Positions 1 to 5,632 of a stretch of 8,715 nt of DNA are shown piece after piece. The translations under genes and the position numbers were made by a program. Source of the stretch: an uncultured Bacilli bacterium (lineage in GTDB: Bacteria; Bacillota_I; Bacilli_A; RF39; UBA660); the NCBI GenBank assembly GCA_934101605.1, contig CAKORS010000040.1:1-8715 (forward strand), written 5' to 3'. The notes below the pieces were generated by a model that was not told the origin of the DNA, did no database searches, and saw only the letters and a list, made by a program, of their open reading frames with translations. The number at the start of each line of letters is the position of its first letter. Position 1 is the first letter of the stretch.

Positions 1-883
1 CACCAATATTTTTAGCTGGAGCTAAAGCATTCTTAATATATGTTTCTTTATCATCATCATATTTTACTATATCAAGTTTTTCTCCATTTAATTCAGTTAT
101 AATTCTAGAAATTCTAGATCCTTTTTCACCAATACAACATCCAATAGGATCAATATTAGCATATTCTGATTTAACAGCAACCTTACTACGAACACCAGCT
201 TCTCTTGCAACAGCCATTATCATAATAGAACCATCCGCAAGCTCTGGTATTTCAAGTTCAAATAATCTCTTAACAAAATTATAATGAGCTCTAGAAAGTA
301 AAATAGTAGTACTTTTACCACCCATTTCAACCTTAGTAACATAAGCTTTAATAGTAGAACCCATCTCTATATGTTCATTACCAATAAGTTCATTCTTAGG
401 TAAAATACCATTTGTTCTTCCTAAATCAATATAATAGTTTCTTTCATCTTCTAAAGCAACAACACCACTTACAAGTTCTCCTTCTTTAGATTCAAATTCA
501 GAAATAATACTATTTCTTTCAGCTTCTCTAATTTTTTGAACTACAACTTGTTTTGCAGTAGCAGCAGCAACTCTACCAAAATTTTGTGGAGTTACTTCAG
601 TATCAATTGTATCCCCAATCTCTTTAGTTTTATCAATCTTTTTAGCATCTTCTAAACTAATTTCAATCTCAGGATCCATAACCTCATCTACTACAGTAAG
701 ATAAGAATAAACCTTAATATCTCCTGTATCTTCATTAATACTTACCTTAACATTTTCTTTATATTCATTTTTCTTATAAGCTGATGCTAAAGCATTTTTC
801 ATAGCATCAAATATAATTTCTCTGTCTATATGTTTTTCTTTTTCTAAAACATCAACAGCCTTTAAAAACTCTTTACCATTCAT
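1..883 (-). CDS. nusA: Transcription termination/antitermination factor NusA (C-terminus beyond left edge)
   Basis: NusA binds RNA polymerase and nascent RNA, where it modulates pausing, intrinsic termination and antitermination. I translated the open minus frame from ATG at 883 by hand. It begins MNGKEFLKAVDVLEKEKHID, the typical NusA N-terminal RNAP-binding domain, and stays open for 294 codons to the window edge. An S1 domain should lie near residues 130-200. KH1 is clear: residues AREAGVRSKVAVKS are followed by D245-P-I-G-C-C-I-G-E-K-G255, with the GxxG loop at 252-255. The last visible residues, ALAPAKNIG, match the KH1/KH2 junction, so KH2 and the C-terminus are missing only because of the window. 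The ribosome binding site AAGGAG (900-895) lies inside the end of rimP. Only 2 nt separate the rimP stop from this ATG, so translation is probably coupled. Family assignment is very secure; domain borders are approximate. Confidence 0.97.
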   Translation of the reverse strand, partial: MNGKEFLKAVDVLEKEKHIDREIIFDAMKNALASAYKKNEYKENVKVSINEDTGDIKVYSYLTVVDEVMDPEIEISLEDAKKIDKTKEIGDTIDTEVTPQNFGRVAAATAKQVVVQKIREAERNSIISEFESKEGELVSGVVALEDERNYYIDLGRTNGILPKNELIGNEHIEMGSTIKAYVTKVEMGGKSTTILLSRAHYNFVKRLFELEIPELADGSIMIMAVAREAGVRSKVAVKSEYANIDPIGCCIGEKGSRISRIITELNGEKLDIVKYDDDKETYIKNALAPAKNIG

Positions 884-885
884 TT

Positions 886-1113
886 TTACTTACTCTCCTT
901 ACTATATACATCAAGTGTATAACTATCTTTAATAATATCTTCTTTATCCACTATAGGATTAATAATCTTAGTAGCTAAAACTATTCTTTCAACATCAATA
1001 ACTTCACTACTATCAAGAACAACATTTAATACATGATCTTTATAAAAAATATCATCAACATGCATATTAATATCTTTTATACCAGAATCTATAAGTTCTT
1101 TTAAATGATCCAC
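886..1113 (-). CDS. rimP: RimP-like ribosome maturation factor, N-terminal domain only (75 aa)
   Basis: RimP assists 30S subunit maturation and is normally about 150 residues: an alpha/beta N-terminal domain plus a C-terminal SH3-like domain. This product has only 75 residues. It keeps the pattern hVD...dhvLnVvLDsse.ID (about residues 17-40) and ends with DSYTLDVYSKESK, aligning by eye with the RimP segment that runs into EVSSPG. It then stops where the SH3 domain should start. I place the start at GTG 1113, because a strong AAGGAGG (1128-1122) lies 8 nt upstream. The longer frame from 1155 reads through the leader hairpin and is unlikely. nusA follows after 2 nt, so no lost SH3 coding sequence remains between them. 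The position before nusA and its own promoter and leader support a real rimP orthologue. Identity rests on gene context plus short motifs. What is not proven is that the half-length protein works. Confidence 0.72.
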   Translation of the reverse strand: MDHLKELIDSGIKDINMHVDDIFYKDHVLNVVLDSSEVIDVERIVLATKIINPIVDKEDIIKDSYTLDVYSKESK

Positions 1114-1130
1114 TATTACTACCTCCTTAA

Positions 1131-1157
1131 AAATATAAAAAGTGGGAAATCCCACTT
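1131..1157 (-). terminator. Attenuator-like hairpin in the rimP-nusA leader
   Basis: On the minus strand, AAGTGGG (1157-1151), a 4-nt ATTT loop and CCCACTT (1146-1140) form a perfect 7-bp stem. An interrupted U-tract (TTT-ATA-TTTTT, 1139-1129) follows, and then the rimP ribosome binding site. It starts only a few bases after the predicted transcription start, so it is a leader terminator rather than the end of an upstream gene. In Bacillus subtilis the equivalent rimP(ylxS)-nusA leader is attenuated by NusA itself. The same feedback here is an inference. Confidence 0.7.
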
Positions 1158-1170
1158 CGTTGTCAAATGT

Positions 1171-1198
1171 ATTATACCATAAATCAAAGAAATAACAA
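1171..1198 (-). promoter_or_regulatory. Promoter of the rimP-nusA operon
   Basis: Minus strand: -35 TTGTTA (1198-1193), a 16-bp spacer and a perfect -10 TATAAT (1176-1171) preceded by TGG, an extended -10. The predicted start is near 1164, leaving a leader of about 50 nt that contains the attenuator hairpin. Confidence 0.75.
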
Positions 1199-1243
1199 AA
1201 TATTTTTTCATAAAAATAAATATTTCTATAAATAAAAATATTT
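1198..1243. repeat. Three AAATATTT palindromes between divergent promoters
   Basis: The perfect 8-bp palindrome AAATATTT occurs at 1198-1205, 1218-1225 and 1236-1243, with starts 20 and 18 bp apart, roughly two helical turns. The three copies span the gap between the rimP -35 and the protease -10, so they sit where an operator for both promoters would lie. The sequence is plain A/T in a very AT-rich intergenic region, so chance is a serious alternative. No cognate regulator is visible in the window. Confidence 0.25.
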
Positions 1244-1251
1244 GATATAAT
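1223..1251 (+). promoter_or_regulatory. Promoter of the protease-phosphoesterase operon
   Basis: The -10 TATAAT (1246-1251) is preceded by TGA, an extended -10. The -35 is weak (TTTCTA, 1223-1228, 17-bp spacer), as is common when the extended -10 is present. The predicted start near 1258 leaves a short leader, with AAGGTGG (1264-1270) placed 5 nt before ATG 1276. Confidence 0.65.
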
Positions 1252-1275
1252 TAAATCTAGAATAAGGTGGTAAAA

Positions 1276-1938
1276 ATGAAAAAAACTTATAATATAATCA
1301 TACTTGTATTATTAATAATACTACAACTAACATATCCATATTTAATATTAGAAATATTATCTAAATTAGGACTTAATTTATCTAATCAAATAAAATATAT
1401 AGTTTTAATACCAATATCAATATCATTTATGTTAATACTATATCTAATCTATAGAAAAGACTTTAAAAAAGATATAAAAGATTATAAAAAAAATATAAAA
1501 GAATATTTAATACTAGGTATAAAAGCATGGATATTAACAGTACTTATTATGATAGTTAGTAACTTCATAATAAGTATATTCTATACAAGTAGTTCAACTA
1601 ATGAAGTAAAAGTACAAAACTATTTAAAAATATACCCTATATATATGATATTTTCAGCAATTATATATGCCCCATTTACAGAAGAAACAATCTATAGAAA
1701 ATGTTTAAAAAACACAATATCAAATAAATATCTATATATCATAATATCAGGTCTTATCTTTGGACTTCTTCATACATTAGGAAACATTTCAAATACAAAA
1801 GAATTATTATATATAATTCCCTATGGAGTAATGGGCTCAGGATTTGCCTATTTATATGAAAAGAAAAAAAACATACTATTACCAATAACAATGCACATAT
1901 TTCATAATTTATTAGTATTATTAATATCAATACTATAA
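1276..1938 (+). CDS. CPBP family (CAAX protease/bacteriocin-processing, Abi) intramembrane glutamic protease
   Basis: A 220-residue polytopic membrane protein with all three signatures of the CPBP/Abi intramembrane endopeptidase family. These are E136-E137-x-x-x-R141 (EETIYR), F162-x-x-x-H166 (FGLLH) and H207-x-x-x-N211 (HIFHN). The two glutamates and two histidines form the known active site. About seven hydrophobic segments are visible (near 6-27, 38-58, 78-103, 120-134, 152-167, 177-194 and 200-220), with the catalytic motifs in the C-terminal half. I chose ATG 1276 over GTG 1267 because AAGGTGG overlaps the GTG and lies 5 nt before the ATG. The stop codon overlaps the ribosome binding site of the next gene, so the two form an operon. 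Members of this family range from prenyl-protein processing to bacteriocin maturation or immunity. No bacteriocin or CAAX-box partner is visible here, so the substrate is unknown. Confidence 0.93.
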   Translation: MKKTYNIIILVLLIILQLTYPYLILEILSKLGLNLSNQIKYIVLIPISISFMLILYLIYRKDFKKDIKDYKKNIKEYLILGIKAWILTVLIMIVSNFIISIFYTSSSTNEVKVQNYLKIYPIYMIFSAIIYAPFTEETIYRKCLKNTISNKYLYIIISGLIFGLLHTLGNISNTKELLYIIPYGVMGSGFAYLYEKKKNILLPITMHIFHNLLVLLISIL

Positions 1939-1948
1939 GGAGGATTAA

Positions 1949-2842
1949 ATGGATTCTAGAGTAAAAAAACTAAAAGCAAAAGAAAAAATAGAAAAAAAGA
2001 AAGAAAGAAAAACATTCTATAAAAAATTTCTAATCTTCTTAATAATAATATTTGTAATAACAATACTTTATTCATTCTTAGTAGAACCAAAACTATTCCT
2101 AATTCATGAAAAAAGTATACAATCATCAAAAATATCAGATAATATGCATGGACTAAAAATAGTAGAATTTAGTGATCTTCATTATGGAACAAGTATAAAT
2201 AAAAACAATATTAAAAAAATAACAAAAAATATAAATATGTTAAAACCAGATATAGTTATATTTGCAGGAGATTTAATCGATGATACTTATACTCCTACTA
2301 CTGAAGATATAAAACTAATAACAGAGCAACTAAGTAATATTAATGCTAGTCTAGGTAAATATGCTATATATGGTAACCATGATTATGATATAGATCCTTT
2401 TCAAAACATAATGTATGATTCAGATTTCCAATTATTAAAAAATTCATATGATTTAATATATAAAGATAATACAAATCCAATTTTATTATATGGAGTTGAT
2501 GATGTTTTAGAAGGAACTCCTAATCTAGAAGAATATAACAAATTAAAAGACCAAAATATATATAAAATAATATTAGTTCATGAACCAGATTATATAGAAG
2601 AAATAGATACAGAAAAAACAGATATAGTTCTATCTGCTCATTCTCATAATAAACAAGTGAATCTACCACTAATAGGTAACTTATACTTACCCAAAGGAGC
2701 AAAAAAATATTATAAAAATCATTATAAAGTAAATAATACTGATTTATATATATCAAATGGTATAGGATGTTCAAAAATAGGAGTCAGATTATTTTCAATT
2801 CCATCAATAAATTTCTTTAGATTATTAAAAATACAAGGATAA
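1949..2842 (+). CDS. Membrane-anchored calcineurin-like metallophosphoesterase (YkuE/YaeI type)
   Basis: A 297-residue protein with a very basic N-terminus (1-26), one membrane anchor (about 27-45) and a calcineurin-like phosphoesterase domain. The metal-binding motifs appear in order: D76-L-H78, G107-D108, G142-N143-H144-D145, H211, and H231-S-H233. Family relatives are dinuclear-metal phosphatases such as Bacillus YkuE and the UDP-2,3-diacylglucosamine hydrolase-like enzymes; the substrate here is unknown. The usual GHTHGGQ signature is AHSHNKQ (230-236), with both metal histidines kept. The late segment LPLIGNLYLPKG and the GIGCSKIGVRLF end also fit YkuE-like proteins. The start is ATG 1949, with AAGGAGG (1937-1943) overlapping the upstream stop. 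The cluster of lysines before the anchor implies a cytoplasmic N-terminus and an external catalytic domain. Confidence 0.92.
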   Translation: MDSRVKKLKAKEKIEKKKERKTFYKKFLIFLIIIFVITILYSFLVEPKLFLIHEKSIQSSKISDNMHGLKIVEFSDLHYGTSINKNNIKKITKNINMLKPDIVIFAGDLIDDTYTPTTEDIKLITEQLSNINASLGKYAIYGNHDYDIDPFQNIMYDSDFQLLKNSYDLIYKDNTNPILLYGVDDVLEGTPNLEEYNKLKDQNIYKIILVHEPDYIEEIDTEKTDIVLSAHSHNKQVNLPLIGNLYLPKGAKKYYKNHYKVNNTDLYISNGIGCSKIGVRLFSIPSINFFRLLKIQG

Positions 2843-2861
2843 TTAATCCCTGTGTTTTTTT
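2833..2861. terminator. Bidirectional terminator shared by two abutting convergent genes
   Basis: Arms ACAAGGAT (2833-2840) and ATCCCTGT (2846-2853) enclose a 5-nt loop that contains both stop codons. On the plus strand the stem has one A-C mismatch and is followed by a T-run (2855-2861). On the minus strand the same position is a G-U pair, and ATTTTT follows. The stem lies in the last codons of both genes, which touch with no base between them. Confidence 0.65.
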
Positions 2862-3490
2862 CTAACTAACGGTTTACAATCAAAATTAAAATTTTCTATT
2901 CTTTCGATATTATCATACATATTAGATAAATCTTTAAGAGAAATATAATCAACTTCATTAATACTTAAAGCATCACGCCCATCCTCCATATTGGAACAAG
3001 CTAAAGAATTAGTTCTTTTAGATACATTAGCAAAAATATTATTATTTTCTTTAGCATAAGTATTTATTTTAGCTTCATGTTCTAAAAAATCTTTATTTTT
3101 AAGTAAATCCTCTTTACCCCATTTTCCCTTTAAATATAATATAAAAGATGGAATAGTAGCAATAGATGATGCAGTAAAAAAAGCACTAACCAATAAATTA
3201 TTAACCGCAGTATTAAAATATAACGTTAAAAAAGAAGAACTTAAAGTAAATAAACTCAAAGCAAGTAAACTTTTTCCTAAAATTCTTTTTTTATTAAATT
3301 TATTTAATGCCTCATCAGAATTTAAAACTTGTTCCCTCATTTTCTCTAAAATAATCTTTTCATTATCACTAGTCCAAGGTATAACATGTTTTATCCCTCC
3401 AGCAAAATTTATAATAATCTTATCATCTTCTATCTCATAATTTAAAATAAATAGTTTTTTCTCATCATCATCAAATGAATAATCTTTCAT
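2843..3490 (-). CDS. Hypothetical protein with two membrane helices (215 aa)
   Basis: I do not recognise a characterised family. The N-terminal part (1-68) is soluble and acidic, with strand-like segments (KLFILNYEI, KIIINFAGGIKHVIPW) and a charged helix (NEKIILEKMREQV). Two hydrophobic helices at about 70-92 and 98-120, joined by a very short loop, form a hairpin. The C-terminal tail (121-215) is polar and rich in Asn, Lys and Asp. This suggests both ends are cytoplasmic with a membrane hairpin in the middle. ATG 3490 follows AGGAGG (3501-3496) by 5 nt. It has its own probable promoter and ends in the bidirectional terminator shared with the phosphoesterase gene, so it appears to be a single-gene unit. 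The N-terminal motif resembles, from memory only, a recurrent domain in uncultured gut Firmicutes proteins. Confidence 0.8.
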   Translation of the reverse strand: MKDYSFDDDEKKLFILNYEIEDDKIIINFAGGIKHVIPWTSDNEKIILEKMREQVLNSDEALNKFNKKRILGKSLLALSLFTLSSSFLTLYFNTAVNNLLVSAFFTASSIATIPSFILYLKGKWGKEDLLKNKDFLEHEAKINTYAKENNNIFANVSKRTNSLACSNMEDGRDALSINEVDYISLKDLSNMYDNIERIENFNFDCKPLVRKKHRD

Positions 3491-3512
3491 AATAACCTCC
3501 TAGAAATAAATA

Positions 3513-3542
3513 TATTATCACAAAATAAAATAAAAAAAGCAA
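3513..3542 (-). promoter_or_regulatory. Probable promoter of the 215-aa membrane protein gene
   Basis: Minus strand: -35 TTGCTT (3542-3537), an 18-bp spacer and -10 GATAAT (3518-3513), with TGT just before the -10. The -35 is formed by the outer base of the preceding gene's terminator stem and its T-run, so the two elements overlap. Confidence 0.5.
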
Positions 3543-3554
3543 TAAAAATATTGC
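3532..3554 (-). terminator. Intrinsic terminator of the 148-aa membrane protein gene
   Basis: Directly after the TAA stop, minus-strand GCAATA (3554-3549), a TTTT loop and TATTGC (3544-3539) form a short perfect stem, followed by seven T (3538-3532). Confidence 0.75.
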
Positions 3555-4001
3555 TTATTTTCTTATTCTAACATTATCATTGCCTAAAGCATCTTTTAAT
3601 TCTGCCCAGGTTACACCTAAAGGTAAAACTTCAGTATCATCGCTTGTATTTTTATATTTTACATAAAATAATTCTTTTACTCTGCCCTCTGAATAATTAT
3701 CAACAGCTACATAATAATCTAATACATCTTCTTTATCCCCATTAAAGTTCCTAATACCAGCTTCTTCCGCAGCATAATGGCATTCATAAGCTTTAGCTTG
3801 CCCTGCAGCAGAAAAATAAAATTCTTCTTCGATTCTTCCAATTTCACTGCCACTTTTATACTCATCCGTATTGGTTACAATTTCAACATAGGTAAAAGTT
3901 CCAGCAACAGCAATTGCTGCCAAAACTCCTAATACCCTATTCTTTAATTTTTTATTACATTTTTTAACCGCTACTATTTTTTTCTTTTTCTTATCTTCCA
4001 T
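3555..4001 (-). CDS. Hypothetical bitopic membrane protein (148 aa)
   Basis: No known family recognised. The N-terminus is strongly basic (MEDKKKKKIVAVKKCNKKLK), then comes one hydrophobic helix at about 22-40, and then about 105 acidic, aromatic-rich residues. By the positive-inside rule the C-terminal part should face outside the cell. It contains FYFSAAGQAKAYECHYAAEEAGI (about 61-83) and a strand-like region VKELFYVKYKN (108-118). I chose ATG 4001 because a GAAGGGGGG ribosome binding site lies 7 nt upstream; the longer frame from 4061 would begin inside the promoter. The gene has its own strong promoter and terminator, so it is transcribed alone between obgE and the 215-aa gene. It is less AT-rich and richer in Ala, Gly and Glu than the plus-strand operon. 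It could be an uncleaved signal-anchor protein. Confidence 0.82.
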   Translation of the reverse strand: MEDKKKKKIVAVKKCNKKLKNRVLGVLAAIAVAGTFTYVEIVTNTDEYKSGSEIGRIEEEFYFSAAGQAKAYECHYAAEEAGIRNFNGDKEDVLDYYVAVDNYSEGRVKELFYVKYKNTSDDTEVLPLGVTWAELKDALGNDNVRIRK

Positions 4002-4032
4002 AATAAAACCCCCCTTCAAAAAATGCAAACCA

Positions 4033-4061
4033 ATTATACTATAAAATATCAAAAAAGTCAA
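4033..4061 (-). promoter_or_regulatory. Strong promoter of the 148-aa membrane protein gene
   Basis: Minus strand: -35 TTGACT (4061-4056), a 17-bp spacer and a perfect -10 TATAAT (4038-4033). This is the best consensus match in the window. The -35 starts one base after the T-run of the obgE terminator. Confidence 0.85.
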
Positions 4062-4062
4062 G

Positions 4063-4105
4063 AAAAAAGACTATAAGTTTAATTTCTATACTCAAACTCA
4101 TAGTC
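4063..4105 (-). terminator. Intrinsic terminator of obgE, stem inside the last codons
   Basis: Minus-strand GACTATGAGTTT (4105-4094) pairs with AAACTTATAGTC (4080-4069), giving 12 bp with one G-U pair and a 13-nt loop. Six T follow (4068-4063). The upstream arm encodes the residues DYEF near the ObgE C-terminus. Confidence 0.8.
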
Positions 4106-5353
4106 TAATATTTTAACTATATCGCCTTGTTTAGCACCCATTTCCTCTAGTTTATCGTCAACACCAATTCTAGTAAGTTTCTTTGCAAATCTTAAAATAC
4201 CTTCATCAGTATTAAATTTAGTCATTCTAAACAATTTTTCAATCTGTTCACCCTTAATAATAAATACATTACCTTCTTTTTCAATAGTAAATGGTTCTTT
4301 CGCTTTATATTTAAATAAAACATAATCCTCATAATCTTCTTCTTTAAAGGTCTCAACCTTAATAGTATCTAAAATATCCGCTATATAAGTCATTACAACA
4401 TCTAAAGAATCATTATTTATTGCACTAACAGGGAATACTTTAATATCATCCTTTAATTTACTTTTAAATGCTTTTAAATTTTCCTCTGCCTTTGGAAGAT
4501 CCATTTTATTAGCAATAATAACACTTTTCTTACTCATTAATTTTTCACTAAAACTCTTAAGTTCATTACATATAGTTACATAATCTTGATAAGGATCACG
4601 TCCTTCAAATGATGCCATATCTATAACATGAACAATAACTCTAGTTCTTTCAATATGTTTTAAAAATTTATCTCCAAGTCCCTCTCCTTTTGAAGCACCT
4701 TTAATTAAACCAGGAAGATCTGCTACTACAAAACTTCTTCCATCTTTTACCCTAACAACTCCTAAATTAGGATTTAATGTAGTAAAGTGATATGCTGCAA
4801 TTTTAGGTTTAGAATTAGAAACTTTAGAGATAATAGTGCTCTTACCAACACTAGGAAGACCAACTAAACCTACATCTGCTAAAAGCTTAAGTTCTACCTT
4901 TAAAATTCTTTCTTCTCCTGGCTCTCCCTTTTCACTAAAGTTAGGAGCAGTATTAAATCTAGTTTTAAAAGCAGTATTTCCTCTTCCACCACGACCACCA
5001 TGAGCTACAACAAAATAATCTCCATCATTTTTTAAATCACATACCAATAAATTAGTATCCATATCAGTAACAACAGTTCCAGGTGGCACTTTTACTACAA
5101 TATCCTTAGCATTTTTACCATTTTTATTTTTACCTTCCCCGTGTGCTCCACGTTCTCCCTTAATAGTTTTACTATATTTTAAGTCTATTAAAGTTCTAAG
5201 TCCCTCATCAACCTTAAAAATAATGTCAGATCCTTTTCCTCCATTACCTCCAAAAGGGCCTCCCATTTCTACATACTTTTCACGTCTAAAAGCAGTACAA
5301 CCATCTCCACCATCACCTGCTACTAGTTTTATAACAACCTCATCTACAAACAT
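4079..5353 (-). CDS. obgE: Obg family GTPase ObgE/CgtA with C-terminal OCT domain
   Basis: An essential ribosome-associated GTPase involved in 50S subunit assembly and stress control. The 424 residues show the full three-domain layout: the Gly-rich Obg fold (1 to about 157, with GDGGDG, GGPFGGNGGKG and HGGRGGRGN), the G domain (about 158-330) and a C-terminal OCT domain (about 345-420). GTP motifs are G1 GLPSVGKST (165-173), the switch I FTT at 190-192, G3 DLPG (212-215), G4 NKMD (282-285) and G5 SA (310-311). The OCT domain marks the Firmicutes-type Obg. ATG 5353 is preferred to GTG 5362 because MFVDEV is the family's canonical start. The AGGTG ribosome binding site covers the GTG and sits 6 nt before the ATG. 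The gene has its own extended -10 promoter and terminator, whereas obg often sits beside rpmA elsewhere. Confidence 0.98.
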   Translation of the reverse strand: MFVDEVVIKLVAGDGGDGCTAFRREKYVEMGGPFGGNGGKGSDIIFKVDEGLRTLIDLKYSKTIKGERGAHGEGKNKNGKNAKDIVVKVPPGTVVTDMDTNLLVCDLKNDGDYFVVAHGGRGGRGNTAFKTRFNTAPNFSEKGEPGEERILKVELKLLADVGLVGLPSVGKSTIISKVSNSKPKIAAYHFTTLNPNLGVVRVKDGRSFVVADLPGLIKGASKGEGLGDKFLKHIERTRVIVHVIDMASFEGRDPYQDYVTICNELKSFSEKLMSKKSVIIANKMDLPKAEENLKAFKSKLKDDIKVFPVSAINNDSLDVVMTYIADILDTIKVETFKEEDYEDYVLFKYKAKEPFTIEKEGNVFIIKGEQIEKLFRMTKFNTDEGILRFAKKLTRIGVDDKLEEMGAKQGDIVKILDYEFEYRN

Positions 5354-5374
5354 AGACTTCACCTCTTCCTGCTA

Positions 5375-5383
5375 ATTATAACA
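5375..5383 (-). promoter_or_regulatory. Extended -10 promoter of obgE
   Basis: Minus-strand TGT plus TATAAT (5383-5375) lies 21 nt before the obgE ATG. No good -35 is found at 16-18 bp; that space is filled by the terminator of the 72-aa gene. The TG element is the end of that terminator's T-run. Confidence 0.55.
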
Positions 5384-5418
5384 AAAAAAAAGCAGAAAAT
5401 AAATACATTTTTCTACTT
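5383..5418 (-). terminator. Intrinsic terminator of the 72-aa gene
   Basis: Minus-strand AAGTAGAAAA (5418-5409) pairs with TTTTCTGCTT (5399-5390), with one G-U pair, around a 9-nt loop. A T-run follows, reaching 5383. The TAG stop codon is part of the stem. Confidence 0.75.
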
Positions 5419-5631
5419 TAAATCATTATCTATAATCTTAACTAGTTCTGTAAATAAAACTGGATCATCAACACTTTCATAAATAGTCTTACCATTTTCT
5501 ACTGATACATCAAGAATAGAAAATTCCTCATCTTGAGAAGTAGAAACAATATAAATATAATTTCTATCTTTATAAGAAAATCTATCAGCTACAAAATAAT
5601 CTTTTCCATTTATATTTATAATATCAGTCAT
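5413..5631 (-). CDS. Small DUF1292-like protein (72 aa)
   Basis: A short acidic cytoplasmic protein without a signal or membrane segment. The pattern, a strand (DIININGKDYFVADRFSY), a second strand (NYIYIVSTSQDEEFSILDV), a third (KTIYESVDD) and a final helix (FTELVKIIDNDL), resembles the DUF1292/YrzB family of Firmicutes, whose function is unknown. The resemblance is by eye, so DUF1292 is a suggestion. ATG 5631 lies one base after the TAG stop of the upstream membrane protein. Its ribosome binding site (AAGG, 5644-5641) is inside that gene's last codons, so translation is probably coupled. The two form an operon ended by the hairpin at 5383-5418. Confidence 0.8.
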   Translation of the reverse strand: MTDIININGKDYFVADRFSYKDRNYIYIVSTSQDEEFSILDVSVENGKTIYESVDDPVLFTELVKIIDNDLK

Positions 5632-5632
5632 A

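Noticed and set aside
886..1113. Frameshift hiding the missing RimP SH3 domain
   Set aside because: nusA starts 2 nt after the stop with a clean N-terminus, so no space exists for displaced coding sequence.
1114..1155. Longer rimP start upstream at 1155
   Set aside because: It would translate the leader hairpin and the U-tract, has no ribosome binding site, and bypasses a well-placed AAGGAGG before GTG 1113.
1276..1938. Bacteriocin immunity or phage-abortive system around the Abi/CPBP protein
   Set aside because: No bacteriocin precursor, transporter, or phage gene lies nearby; the Abi name alone does not support defence.
2520..2774. 84-aa minus-strand open frame opposite the phosphoesterase gene
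   Set aside because: It lies wholly antisense to a well-supported gene, is Tyr/Leu-rich as a mirror of AT-rich codons, and shows no ribosome binding site or family likeness.
4002..4061. Longer start for the 148-aa membrane protein
   Set aside because: The extension begins within the consensus -35/-10 promoter, upstream of the predicted transcription start.
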